A stretch of DNA of 9,221 bases from assembly GCA_005772945.1 (NCBI GenBank), contig SXIE01000474.1, forward strand, positions 1-9,221. Direction: 5' to 3'. The DNA comes from Pseudomonadota bacterium (GTDB lineage: Bacteria > Myxococcota > UBA9042 > PHBI01). Below are positions 1 to 6,782 of this stretch, one piece after another. The notes under the pieces were generated by a model. The model saw only the letters and a program-made list of their open reading frames with translations. It did not search any database and was not told the DNA's origin. Position numbers and translations under genes: made by a program. Each line of letters opens with the position of its first letter. The first letter of the stretch is position 1.

Positions 1-46
1 CGACCAGCTGCGCTTCGAGCTCTGCGATCCGTTTCTCCGCGTCCAC
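1..46 (-). CDS. Start of probable IS66-type transposase (partial, runs off left edge)
   Basis: Only 15 codons are visible. GTG at 46-44 opens a frame reading MDAEKRIAELEAQLV, a heptad-like, charged and leucine-containing stretch typical of the N-terminal coiled coil of IS66-family TnpC transposases. An in-frame TGA at 73-71 limits the start, and the GTG is the only start codon between that stop and the coiled coil. All 15 codons show plausible usage, whereas the two other frames read as Arg/Ser-rich noise here. The assignment rests on this short stretch and its position just inside the presumed element end, so many other coiled-coil proteins remain possible. Confidence 0.4.
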   Translation of the reverse strand, partial: MDAEKRIAELEAQLV

Positions 47-139
47 GCGCGACCGTACAGCACGGCGCGATCACGCTGTCGATCCCCCTGCTTGCAAGTG
101 ATCGAAACGATCCAGCTTTTCGGGGGCCTGAACGGATAC
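1..139 (-). mobile_element. End of a probable IS66-family insertion element (partial)
   Basis: Read on the minus strand, the high-GC3 reading frame of the neighbouring gene stops looking like coding sequence at about position 140. The sequence that follows begins GTATCCGTTCAGGCC (139 to 125), which resembles the terminal repeats I associate from memory with IS66-family elements that lack tnpA/tnpB. About 93 bp inside this presumed tip a GTG-started, coiled-coil-like reading frame begins (46 to the edge), as expected for an IS66 TnpC. The other end and any 8-bp target duplication lie outside the window, so the identification is inference. The alternative is a frameshifted or misassembled continuation of the neighbouring gene. 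Confidence 0.45.
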
Positions 140-1385
140 CCGGCATGTGCCGGAGGCCCATCAGCGCCTGCGCGTCGGCGATGTTCTTGTCCGCGCTGCG
201 ACTGGCGAGCACGCGCCGCAGCATGGCCGGCCCCTCGTTCCATTTCTGGTCGAAGCTCAGCCCGTCGAACATCACGCGCACCAGGCCCTTGCCATCCAGC
301 GTCCGCACCGCCGCCGTGAAGATCGCCTCGTCGGGCGTCGCGGCGAGCGCCTTCAGCGCCTCCATCCACTGGCTTCCCGTCAGGAGCGTCTCGACGTTCG
401 TCACGAGCGCCTTCGCGTCCGTCGACGCGCCCTCGCCCTCGCCCATCAGCTCCGAGGTCTTCGTGTCGGCCGCCGCGTTCTTCTCGTTCGCCTCGCTGGC
501 GCGCTTGCGGTACGCCTCCTCGTCCTCGCGCAGCGCCTCGTCGGTCGCCGAGAACAGGCTCGCGTCCAGGTTCTCGAGGTCTTTCGGCGTCAGCTTCGCC
601 CCGAAGTCTGGGTGCTGCGCCTTGAACTCGGCCTGCTTCGACGCATCGGTCAACCCGAGCGCCATCGACGCCGCGAACGTGTTGCTCTTTCGCCAGTCGT
701 CCGCCAGCGCCACGAGCTCGGCGTCGTCCGCCGCGTCGAGCGTCGCGCGCGCCTCGCGCGGATGCGACTGGGCCGCGTCCTTCTTGCCGATCGCCTCCAG
801 CATCGAGCCCCACGCGTCCGCCGCCTCCGACCTCACCGTCACCCAGGCCGCCGTGATGGTCGTCGAGTCGTAGCCCGCGAGCAGGTTGAGGACGTCCTTC
901 GCCGCGTTCGCCTGCTTCTTCGCGCGCCACATGCCGGCCAGCTGGCGGATCTTGTCCTCGAGCTTCACGATCGTCTGGTCGTGCGTCGCCTTGACGCCCG
1001 CGACCTCGGCGTCGTCGACCACCGGCGTCCCGCTCTGGTCGCCCTCGGTGGTCTCCGTCTCGGTGGTCTCCGCCTCGGTCGTCGCGCCCTCGGTGGTTGC
1101 GCCCTCGGTCGTCACCCCGCCGGGCGGCGGCGCTTCCTCGCGCTGCACGACCGCACCCGCGCTGCCGCCCTTGGTCAGCAGCTGAACCGCGCCGCCGTCG
1201 CCTCCGCCCGTGGGCGCCAGCGCCTTGGCGCCCTCGTCGTACGACAGCTGCCGGAGCGACCGACGCAGCGGGGTCGACGTCCCGGCCGTGCGCGTGTCGG
1301 TCGCCGGAGTTGCGCCCGCGCCGCTCGCGGTGGTCTGCGCGGACTCGGTGGTCGGGGTGCTCGGGGTGTGCTCGGATAGGGCCAT
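140..1385 (-). CDS. eCIS-cargo-like hypothetical protein, C-terminus apparently lost to insertion
   Basis: About 415 codons run from ATG 1385-1383 to about position 140. The start is supported by AAAGGA placed about 7 nt upstream. Residues 1-40 are a Thr/Ser/Ala-rich leader. Residues 41-58 (RRSLRQLSYDEGAKALAP) followed by VQLL (67-70) and VVQRE (79-83) resemble the short motif found in many myxobacterial proteins linked to extracellular contractile injection systems and DUF4157 proteins; this similarity is from memory. Residues 91-115 are TTE-based repeats. Residues 130-400 are Ala- and charge-rich and predicted mainly helical, including KLEDKIRQLAGMWRAKKQA (141-159). I see no signal peptide, membrane segment or recognised catalytic motif. 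Beyond residue 415 the frame stays open to the window edge, but the codons no longer look coding, which matches an insertion by the adjacent element. The function is unknown; secreted cargo or an effector is inference. Confidence 0.7.
1044..1112 (-). repeat. TTE-type short repeats inside the eCIS-like gene
   Basis: Codons 92-114 of the minus-strand gene encode a run of TTEG-A and TTE-x units (TTEGATTEGA, then TTEAETTETETTEG). At DNA level these are degenerate ACC-ACC-GAG blocks spaced 12-15 nt. They form an acidic, disordered linker between the N-terminal motif and the helical body. Such runs commonly vary in copy number between strains. Confidence 0.6.
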
Positions 1386-1727
1386 CGGGGGATCCTTTGC
1401 GGGTCGCACCCCCACGCCGCGCGCGCGCCGTCTATTCAGAAGACGACGACGACGACACGGACCGGCCGCGACCGCCACCAGGAACCGACTGCGAAGGGTG
1501 TAGCATAGCACGCGGCCCCGCGCTCCCATGGAATGAGCGCGCTTGACTGCGGGCTAACGACGTTACGCTCGCCCCGACGCCCGATCCCCGCCGAGCGTTC
1601 GCTCGCCCGGCCCCGCGCGCCGATTCCGAGCCGTTTGGGCCCCGCGATTTCGGACGCGCCGCTGCGGCGTGTCAGGAGCGGGCGGCTTTGTGTATGCTGC
1701 GCGCCGCGCCGAAGGCGGAGGAAGTCG
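1386..1727. other. Divergent intergenic spacer, 342 bp
   Basis: This spacer lies between the starts of the minus-strand eCIS-like gene and the plus-strand dikinase-like lipoprotein gene. It holds a GAC-trinucleotide run near 1440-1456, a minus-strand TATGCT hexamer (1502-1507, read as AGCATA on the plus strand) and a plus-strand TATGCT (1693-1698), either of which could be a -10 box. A TTGACT at 1543-1548 has no well-spaced -10 partner. I see no gene, although the plus-strand frame of the lipoprotein stays open back to 1533; those codons are Arg/Pro-rich and not convincing. Confidence 0.6.
1670..1698 (+). promoter_or_regulatory. Possible sigma-70-type promoter for the dikinase-like lipoprotein
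   Basis: TATGCT at 1693-1698 fits a -10 box. Seventeen bases upstream, TGTCAG (1670-1675) is a weak -35 match. Transcription would start near 1705, leaving a leader of about 23 nt that contains the ribosome-binding site GGAGGAAG (1717-1724) ahead of ATG 1728. It was found by eye only. Confidence 0.3.
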
Positions 1728-3884
1728 ATGCGGGTCATTCAGTCAGCGTTCGCGGGACTCGTCGTACTCTTGGCCGCGTGCAGCGACGAACGCGCCGCCG
1801 AACCCGACACGGACACGGGCACGCCCACGACCGCCCCGGATGCGGCCGACACGGCCGATGCGGCCGATGCGGCCGACACCGACAGCCCGTCCGAGGTCGC
1901 CGAGACCAGCGACGGCAGCGAGGGCGAGATCGGGCCGGGCCCCGTCTGCGTGATCCCCGACGGCGACGCGCCCGACTCGAGCGCGACCCTCGGCTGCCGC
2001 GCCGATTTCGACCGGCTGGCCTCGCTGCCGCTCGACGTCAGCATCCCCGGCGCGCGCTCGGTCAAGTTCGTCATCGATCGGGCCGACGCGGACCGCCTCT
2101 ACTTCATGAACAGCGTGCGTTTCCCGATCCACTGGGACTTCGCCTCGGCCAAACTCTCGGGCAATGGCCTGCCCATCGTGCCCGCCCTCGCGCAGTTCAA
2201 CCAGACCGAATATTACAGCCCGCAGCGCCGCTTCGTCCTCGGCTCGGTCACGTTCTATGCGGGTCCCGACGCCTTCACCCTCGAGTTCGCGCCCTACGAC
2301 AGCGCCAGCGCCGACATGATGAAGCGCGCCTACGACGCCATCAAAGCGGCCGCCTACTTCGGACCCGAGCTCTTTTTCCACCCGACCTCGGACGCCATTG
2401 CGACCGAGGTGGCCAAACTCGCGGGTCAGATCCCCATCAAAACGACCGACGAGCTCTTCGCCGGGATCGACTTCCAGCCGCTCAACCTCGGCAGCAGCAT
2501 CGGCCGCATCCGCTTCCTGCGCGTCGCGGACCTCGCGACCGAGTGCCTCTCGTTCCGCGACATCGTCGTGCTCGACCACGTGCCGAACGACCTCGGGGTC
2601 ACGCTCGGCATCGTCACCGAGGAGTTCCAGACGCCGCTCTCGCACATCAACGTCCTCGCGCGAAACCGGCACATTCCCAATATGTGGGTGCGCGACGCCT
2701 TCACCAACACGCAGCTGCGGGCGTTCGAGAACCAGTGGGCACGGCTCACGGTGGGCCTCCAGGGCTTCACCATCGAGGCCGCGACGCAGGCCGAGGCCGA
2801 CGCCTGGTGGACCGAGCATCGCCCCGGCAAGCTCACGGTGCCGGCCATGGACACGAGCATGACGGGGCTCCCGAATGTGACCGAGATCGTCGATGCGACC
2901 AAGCCGCTGCGCGAAGAACTCAGCCACGACATCCTCGCGTTCGGCGGCAAGGCGACCCACTACGCGGCCATGGCGGGCGCCGATCTCGTCCCGATGGTCG
3001 CGCCGAAGGGGTTTGCCATTCCCGTCTTCTACTATGACCAATTCATGCGCGAGAATGGCTTCTACGCCCAAGTGGACCAAATGCTCGCCGATCCGACGTT
3101 CACCGGCGGCGACTGCAATGTCCGCGGATCCCGTCTGGAAGCCCTGCGCGACGCCATGGAGGCGGCGCCGGTCAACGCCGAATTCGAGCGGATATTGACA
3201 GACAAATTGACGGCCGAATATGGCGCCACTCCGCTGCGCTATCGCTCGAGCTCGACCGCCGAAGACGTCGGAGGGTTCACCGGCGCCGGCCTCTACACGT
3301 CCAAGACCGGCATCCTCGGCGACCCGGCCAAGGGTCCGCTGCGTGCCATCAAGAAGGTGTGGTCGAGCGTCTGGTACCAGCGCGGCTTCGAAGAGCGCGA
3401 GTATCGCCAGGTCGAGCAGAAGGCCGTCGGGATGGCCATTTTGGCGCATCCGTCGTTCGTCGACGAGACCGCGTCGGGCGTCGCGCAGACCGCCAATTCC
3501 TACGACCCGAGCGGGATGCAGCCGGCCTTCGTCGTGAACGTCCAGATCGGCGACGGCTCGGTGACCTTGCCGGGGCCGGGTGAGACGACCGATCAGGTCA
3601 TCTTCTATTACGACTACCCGGGTCAGCCGATCGTGTACGTGTCACATTCGAATCTGGTGCCCGCCGGGACTTCGGTCCTGGCGCGCACGCAGCTCTACGA
3701 GCTCGGGCAGCAGCTCGCGAAGATCCACCAGTTCTTCCGTCCGGCGTATGGCCCACCCGCGGGCGATCCGATGGCCTGGTACGCGCTCGAAGTCGACTTC
3801 AAGTTCGACCAACGTGAGGGCGACACGGCCCCGCGCCTCTACATCAAGCAGGCGCGTCCGCTGCCGTCGCCCTTCGGCGAGTGA
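1728..3884 (+). CDS. PEP/pyruvate-binding (dikinase-like) lipoprotein, GWD-type domain order
   Basis: The gene encodes a 718-residue protein. ATG 1728 is chosen over the in-frame ATG at 1533 because GGAGGAAG lies 4 nt upstream and the product begins with a lipoprotein signal peptide: MRVIQSAF, a hydrophobic core, then lipobox LAAC with Cys18. Ser at +2 suggests outer-membrane sorting. Residues 20-72 are an Asp/Ala/Thr-rich linker. Residues about 90-270 are an unrecognised N-terminal domain. Residues about 275-350 match the phosphohistidine swivelling domain, with TPLSHINVLARN placing the phospho-acceptor at His306. Residues about 398-712 match the PPDK_N/PEP-synthase ATP-grasp domain: GGKATHY (Lys408), RYRSSSTAED (Arg506), AGLYTS, KKVWSSVWYQR, ASGVAQTAN, and the closing KQARPL (Gln708, Arg710). 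The C-terminal PEP-binding barrel is absent. The order His-domain then ATP-grasp, and motifs such as LSHxxVxARN and GAGLYxS, recall glucan/phosphoglucan, water dikinases. Phosphotransfer to a glycan or other acceptor is inference; catalytic activity outside the cytoplasm is unproven. Confidence 0.85.
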   Translation: MRVIQSAFAGLVVLLAACSDERAAEPDTDTGTPTTAPDAADTADAADAADTDSPSEVAETSDGSEGEIGPGPVCVIPDGDAPDSSATLGCRADFDRLASLPLDVSIPGARSVKFVIDRADADRLYFMNSVRFPIHWDFASAKLSGNGLPIVPALAQFNQTEYYSPQRRFVLGSVTFYAGPDAFTLEFAPYDSASADMMKRAYDAIKAAAYFGPELFFHPTSDAIATEVAKLAGQIPIKTTDELFAGIDFQPLNLGSSIGRIRFLRVADLATECLSFRDIVVLDHVPNDLGVTLGIVTEEFQTPLSHINVLARNRHIPNMWVRDAFTNTQLRAFENQWARLTVGLQGFTIEAATQAEADAWWTEHRPGKLTVPAMDTSMTGLPNVTEIVDATKPLREELSHDILAFGGKATHYAAMAGADLVPMVAPKGFAIPVFYYDQFMRENGFYAQVDQMLADPTFTGGDCNVRGSRLEALRDAMEAAPVNAEFERILTDKLTAEYGATPLRYRSSSTAEDVGGFTGAGLYTSKTGILGDPAKGPLRAIKKVWSSVWYQRGFEEREYRQVEQKAVGMAILAHPSFVDETASGVAQTANSYDPSGMQPAFVVNVQIGDGSVTLPGPGETTDQVIFYYDYPGQPIVYVSHSNLVPAGTSVLARTQLYELGQQLAKIHQFFRPAYGPPAGDPMAWYALEVDFKFDQREGDTAPRLYIKQARPLPSPFGE
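1839..1877 (+). repeat. 9-bp GCGGCCGAY tandem repeats in lipoprotein linker
   Basis: Degenerate GAT-GCG-GCC / GAC-ACG-GCC units encode DAADTADAADAAD (residues 38-50) just after the lipobox. The run forms a flexible acidic tether between the lipid anchor and the folded domains. It is a candidate for copy-number variation by slippage. Confidence 0.6.
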
Positions 3885-4099
3885 TCGTTCGCGAAGAGCG
3901 CACCGCGCTTGCCCAGGTGTGTTGTGGGTCGCACGCGCCGCCGCGCGGAAATCCACACGCGCATGTCGCCAAGGCTGCGACCTGATGCGCTGCGGCTTGC
4001 ATCGCCGCGCCCGTCGCCGTGCGCGAACCCGCCTGTGAGCGTGGCATGGGGCTTGCGAACTAGCGTCCCACGCCGCCAGCCGCGCGAAGGGAAACGCCC
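3885..4099. other. Intergenic region before the DksA/TraR-like gene
   Basis: These 215 bp separate the dikinase-like lipoprotein from the zinc-finger gene on the same strand. A small imperfect hairpin (AAGAGCGC / GCGCTT, about 3893-3910) follows the lipoprotein stop but has no T-tract, so it is at best a weak terminator. I found no convincing promoter hexamer pair. Short open frames here have no coding signature. Confidence 0.5.
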
Positions 4100-4426
4100 A
4101 TGACCAGCGACGCCACGCAGCAATCGACCGTCCTCCGCGAGCAGCTCGTCGTGCTCGAGCAGCGCCTGGCCCGCCTCGAGGATCACCAGCAGAATCGCGG
4201 TCGCGAGCCCTCCAAAGACGACGACGACCACGCGATCGAGCTCGAGAACGAGGAGGTCGTCGAGGACTTGATCCCGCGCACGCTCGAGCACATCGCCGCC
4301 ATCCGGCGTGCGCTCGCCCGTCTGGCGTCCGGCGAGGCGTTCAACTGCGCCAACTGCGGCAAGCCCATCTCACCGCGTCGTTTGGCGCTCGTTCCCGAGG
4401 CCTTGACCTGTGCCCGTTGTGCGTGA
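4100..4426 (+). CDS. DksA/TraR-family zinc-finger protein
   Basis: The gene encodes a 108-residue cytoplasmic protein with AAGGGAAA about 7 nt before ATG. Residues 10-33 form a Leu/Glu-rich helix, residues 34-44 an acidic turn (PSKDDDDH) and residues 45-78 a second helix (LENEEVVEDLIPR, then AAIRRALARL). This is the coiled-coil hairpin with an acidic tip by which DksA and TraR enter the RNA polymerase secondary channel. The C-terminus has a four-cysteine zinc finger, C83-x2-C86-x17-C104-x2-C107, with the family's CxxCGxxIxxxRLxxxP spacing. At 108 residues it is shorter than E. coli DksA (about 151) and nearer the short DksA/TraR group in many soil bacteria. Family membership is secure; ppGpp responsiveness and target promoters cannot be read from sequence. 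It converges on the minus-strand lipoprotein gene through a shared hairpin. Confidence 0.88.
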   Translation: MTSDATQQSTVLREQLVVLEQRLARLEDHQQNRGREPSKDDDDHAIELENEEVVEDLIPRTLEHIAAIRRALARLASGEAFNCANCGKPISPRRLALVPEALTCARCA

Positions 4427-4435
4427 CGCGAGCCT

Positions 4436-4473
4436 TCCGGCCCGCGGGCGCGCGTAGAACGCCCACGGCCGGA
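4436..4473. terminator. Candidate shared hairpin terminator between converging genes
   Basis: TCCGGCC (4436-4442) pairs with GGCCGGA (4467-4473), and inside it GGGCG (4446-4450) pairs with CGCCC (4460-4464). This gives a 12-bp stem with one small internal loop and a 9-nt apical loop. It sits 9 nt after the zinc-finger stop and 13 nt from the stop of the opposing gene, an apt place for bidirectional termination. There is no T-tract on either side, so intrinsic activity is uncertain. Confidence 0.5.
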
Positions 4474-4486
4474 GTCGCCCACGCTT

Positions 4487-6079
4487 TCAGCAGGGGCAAT
4501 CGAAGTCGGGCGGGGTGAGGTCGAACGTCCGCGTCCACACCGGACCGGCCCGTTGGATGAGTCCCTGGTCGATGACGAACTCGACGTCGCCATCGCCGTC
4601 GAGATCGACGACCGCTTCGATCGCCTCCGTCGGTCCGCCCTCGGCATCCGACAAGAGCACGAACGTCGCCTTCGCGCCCTTGTTCTTCACCTCGAAGAGC
4701 GCGCCGAACGAGCCGCCGAACTGCCCGCAGCCGCTGCCGGCCTGGCCCACGACCTGCGCGAACGTGCGTCCGCTCGCCGCCTCGGTCCAGGTCGTCACGC
4801 TCGGCGCGGCGGCTTCGAAGACATCCCAGGGCGTCGTGATGGGCGGCTCGGCCTGCTTGGCGTCGGCCGCGATGGCCTTCCAACCGGCGAGCTTGCGGTA
4901 CTCCGCCACGAGCGCCTTCTCGAGCTTCGGATCTGCCGCGTCGCGCGCGTACAAGACCGGCGCCGGCTTGCCCTCTTCGCGCACCCACAGGCCGTCGCTG
5001 CAGCCGGCGATGTGCCCGACCAGCTCGACGTCGATGCCTCCGCCGTCGAGCGCCTCGCGCGCGATCTCCTCGTCGCTGAGCGCCTTGCCGACCGCCTCGC
5101 CTCCGTCGGAGCCGTTCCACAGCTGGACGGTCCCGAAGTGCGGCACGTAGCGTCCGACCAGCTCGAGGCGGTCGATGCTCCCGGTGCAGCCGCTCTCGGT
5201 CGTGACCTTGCGTCCGTGCCACGCCTTGAACTCGGCGGGCAGCTTCTCGAGATCGACCGCCTGGACCACGGTCGTCGGGCCCTGCTTCTTGACGAGCTTG
5301 GGCGCGCCGCTGGCCCAACTCAGGTCGACGCTCTCGGCCGGGATGACCACGTCGAGGTCCCCTTCCACCTTGATGACGAACGAGAAGACGCTGAGGTCGA
5401 GCGGCTTGGGCTCCGAGCCGGGCGCCTGGATTTGCGACTGCAGCATCTCCTCGCGCGCGATCGCGAGGCCCTCTTTGGCAGGCACCAGGACGAGCTGCTT
5501 CTGGCCCTTATCCTGGTAAGTGCCCGAGGCCCAGGTCTGGACGAACGTCACGAGCGCCGTGTCGGACGAGATGGCCACGGTGACCTCGTCGGCCGTGACC
5601 TGCATCGCGTTCTTGAACATGCCACGGCGATCCGCGAGCCAGCCGGCCTGCGCGAACTTCCGCTCGCGCGGACCCGAGCGCTTGATGCCGGTGAAGCGCG
5701 GCGCGTAGAAGGTTGCGTAGGCGTCGAAGTTGCCCTGGTTCTGCGCGGCGACCCACGCGGTCACGAGCGCCTTGGCCTTGGCTTCGAGCGCGGCGTCCTT
5801 GGCGTTCACGACAGGCACGACGGGTGCGTCGGCGTCGGGTGCGGCCGCCTCGGTGGTTTCGGGGGTTGCGTGCGCGGCGGCGTCATCGGCGGCGGGCGTC
5901 GTCGCGGCGGCGGCGGCGTCTGCTTCGGCCGCCAAGGCCACGTCGGGTTCGGCGGGCTTGGTCGGCGCCGGGGCCGTGGTGGCCGCGGGTGTCGTCGCGG
6001 GGGCAGGGGTCGGGGACTTCTTGCCGCACGCGCTTCCGAGAGAGGCGACGGCGACGAGGGACACGATCGATAGGCGCAT
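4487..6079 (-). CDS. Lipoprotein with NTF2/SnoaL-like domain and Asp-rich calcium-type motif
   Basis: The gene encodes 530 residues from ATG 6079-6077, with GGAG about 5 nt upstream. MRLSIVSLVAVASLGSAC is a lipoprotein signal peptide with Cys18; Gly at +2 is compatible with outer-membrane sorting. Residues 20-92 are a long Ala/Pro/Thr/Asp-rich linker. Residues about 96-215 look like an NTF2/SnoaL-like (DUF4440-type) domain: ALVTAWVAAQNQGNFDAYA, FYAPRFTG, then alternating strands ending in a VTFVQTW-containing sheet. In this family the fold often binds or isomerises small ligands, but no catalytic pair is evident. Residues 290-530 are unrecognised. They include DLDGDGDVE (492-500), a calcium-binding FG-GAP/EF-hand-like motif, and scattered cysteines (298, 360, 451, 528, 530) that could form disulfides, with a DCPC C-terminus. 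The protein is probably an envelope protein of unknown role. Confidence 0.82.
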   Translation of the reverse strand: MRLSIVSLVAVASLGSACGKKSPTPAPATTPAATTAPAPTKPAEPDVALAAEADAAAAATTPAADDAAAHATPETTEAAAPDADAPVVPVVNAKDAALEAKAKALVTAWVAAQNQGNFDAYATFYAPRFTGIKRSGPRERKFAQAGWLADRRGMFKNAMQVTADEVTVAISSDTALVTFVQTWASGTYQDKGQKQLVLVPAKEGLAIAREEMLQSQIQAPGSEPKPLDLSVFSFVIKVEGDLDVVIPAESVDLSWASGAPKLVKKQGPTTVVQAVDLEKLPAEFKAWHGRKVTTESGCTGSIDRLELVGRYVPHFGTVQLWNGSDGGEAVGKALSDEEIAREALDGGGIDVELVGHIAGCSDGLWVREEGKPAPVLYARDAADPKLEKALVAEYRKLAGWKAIAADAKQAEPPITTPWDVFEAAAPSVTTWTEAASGRTFAQVVGQAGSGCGQFGGSFGALFEVKNKGAKATFVLLSDAEGGPTEAIEAVVDLDGDGDVEFVIDQGLIQRAGPVWTRTFDLTPPDFDCPC

Positions 6080-6106
6080 GGGAACTCCGAGTGAACGAAG
6101 GCGCCG

Positions 6107-6135
6107 TGTTTAGCGCGTTTCCCGTCGCGAGAGAA
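6107..6135 (-). promoter_or_regulatory. Possible promoter for the NTF2-like lipoprotein gene
   Basis: On the minus strand, TTCTCT (6135-6130) and TAAACA (6112-6107) are separated by 17 bp. The start would fall near 6100, about 20 nt before the ATG. The -35 match is weak, but the AT content stands out against a GC-rich background. If real, the gene is transcribed independently of the upstream uspA-like gene, which ends 120 bp away. Confidence 0.3.
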
Positions 6136-6199
6136 TCGAAACCAAGCGCGGCCGCGCGACCGCTTCCAGAGCGGGTCTCCGGCCTCGCGCGTCGGCGCG

Positions 6200-6661
6200 T
6201 CAGGACTTGACGACGAGCACCGAGCACGGCGCCAGGCGCACGACCCGCTCGGCCACGCTTCCGAGCAGGAGGCGCTCGAACCCGCGGCGCCCGGGGCTGC
6301 CGACCACGATCTGATCGGCGTGCTCGTCGGCCGCGATCGCGGCGATGCGCTCCGGGGGTGCGCCGAGCTCCACGCGCGTCTCGACCGTGATGTTCGGATG
6401 GTGCGGCGCGTCGGCCGGCCCCAGGCATTCGGCGCGCTCGCGCGCGATGCGCTGCTCGGCGTCGTCGAGGCACGCCCGGTCGATGATCGCCGTTTGGCCG
6501 AGGAGGCCCAGGTCGACGCCGCCCTCGATGCTCGTCCCCGGTAGGTGGACGTGCACGATGACGAGGCGCCCGCCGCCGAGCGCGGCGAGCTGCTCGAGGG
6601 CGCGCGTGCGCGCGTGGGTGGCGAGATCGGAGAAGTCCGTTGCGAGGATCCAGGTAGGCAT
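6200..6661 (-). CDS. Universal stress protein, UspA family
   Basis: The gene encodes 153 residues, a typical single Usp domain. ATG 6661-6659 follows GAGGAGG by four bases. WILATDFSDLA (4-14) carries the first strand and the Asp of the nucleotide pocket. RLVIVHVHLP (32-41) is the second strand. QIVVGSPGRRGFERLLLGS (117-135) is the ATP-binding motif G-2x-G-9x-G-S with Gly121, Gly124, Gly134 and Ser135, followed by the closing strand CSVLVVK. The intact motif places it in the ATP-binding class. Usp proteins are cytoplasmic and induced by starvation, oxidative or low-oxygen stress in many bacteria; the trigger here is unknown. It lies 121 bp from the Asp-box lipoprotein upstream and 120 bp from the NTF2-like lipoprotein downstream, all on one strand, so weak co-transcription cannot be excluded. 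Confidence 0.93.
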   Translation of the reverse strand: MPTWILATDFSDLATHARTRALEQLAALGGGRLVIVHVHLPGTSIEGGVDLGLLGQTAIIDRACLDDAEQRIARERAECLGPADAPHHPNITVETRVELGAPPERIAAIAADEHADQIVVGSPGRRGFERLLLGSVAERVVRLAPCSVLVVKS

Positions 6662-6782
6662 GGGGCCTCCTCAGTGCGAGCGCCGTGCCGCGCGCGGCGC
6701 ATGTTTCTTGGCTGTACCACATGGTTTCGACGGGCGCGCGCGTGGCGACCGACGGGCACGGCGGCTCGGCGCGAACGCGTGG

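Noticed and set aside
1..145. Frameshifts within one long eCIS-like gene as the explanation of the left edge
   Set aside because: Would need at least one frame change plus removal of the TGA at 71-73; an insertion-element end explains the tip sequence, the spacing and the new GTG start more simply, although it is not excluded.
147..1379. Long plus-strand open frame (410 codons) and others opposite the eCIS-like gene
   Set aside because: Arg/Leu/Val- or Ser/Ala-rich composition expected of the antisense of a GC3-biased gene; the minus-strand frame has the ribosome-binding site and a sensible protein.
1533..1727. Upstream extension of the dikinase-like lipoprotein
   Set aside because: Arg/Pro-rich codons with no ribosome-binding site; it would bury the clear lipoprotein signal peptide that starts at 1728.
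1743..3449. Minus-strand 568-codon open frame opposite the dikinase-like gene
   Set aside because: Antisense shadow in high-GC DNA; the plus strand shows conserved dikinase motifs throughout.
4553..6073. Plus-strand 506-codon open frame
   Set aside because: Antisense of the NTF2-like lipoprotein gene; Arg/Leu/Asp-rich without motifs.
6687..6698. GCCGCGCGCGGC palindrome upstream of the uspA-like gene
   Set aside because: Simple CG-alternating palindromes are expected by chance in DNA this GC-rich.
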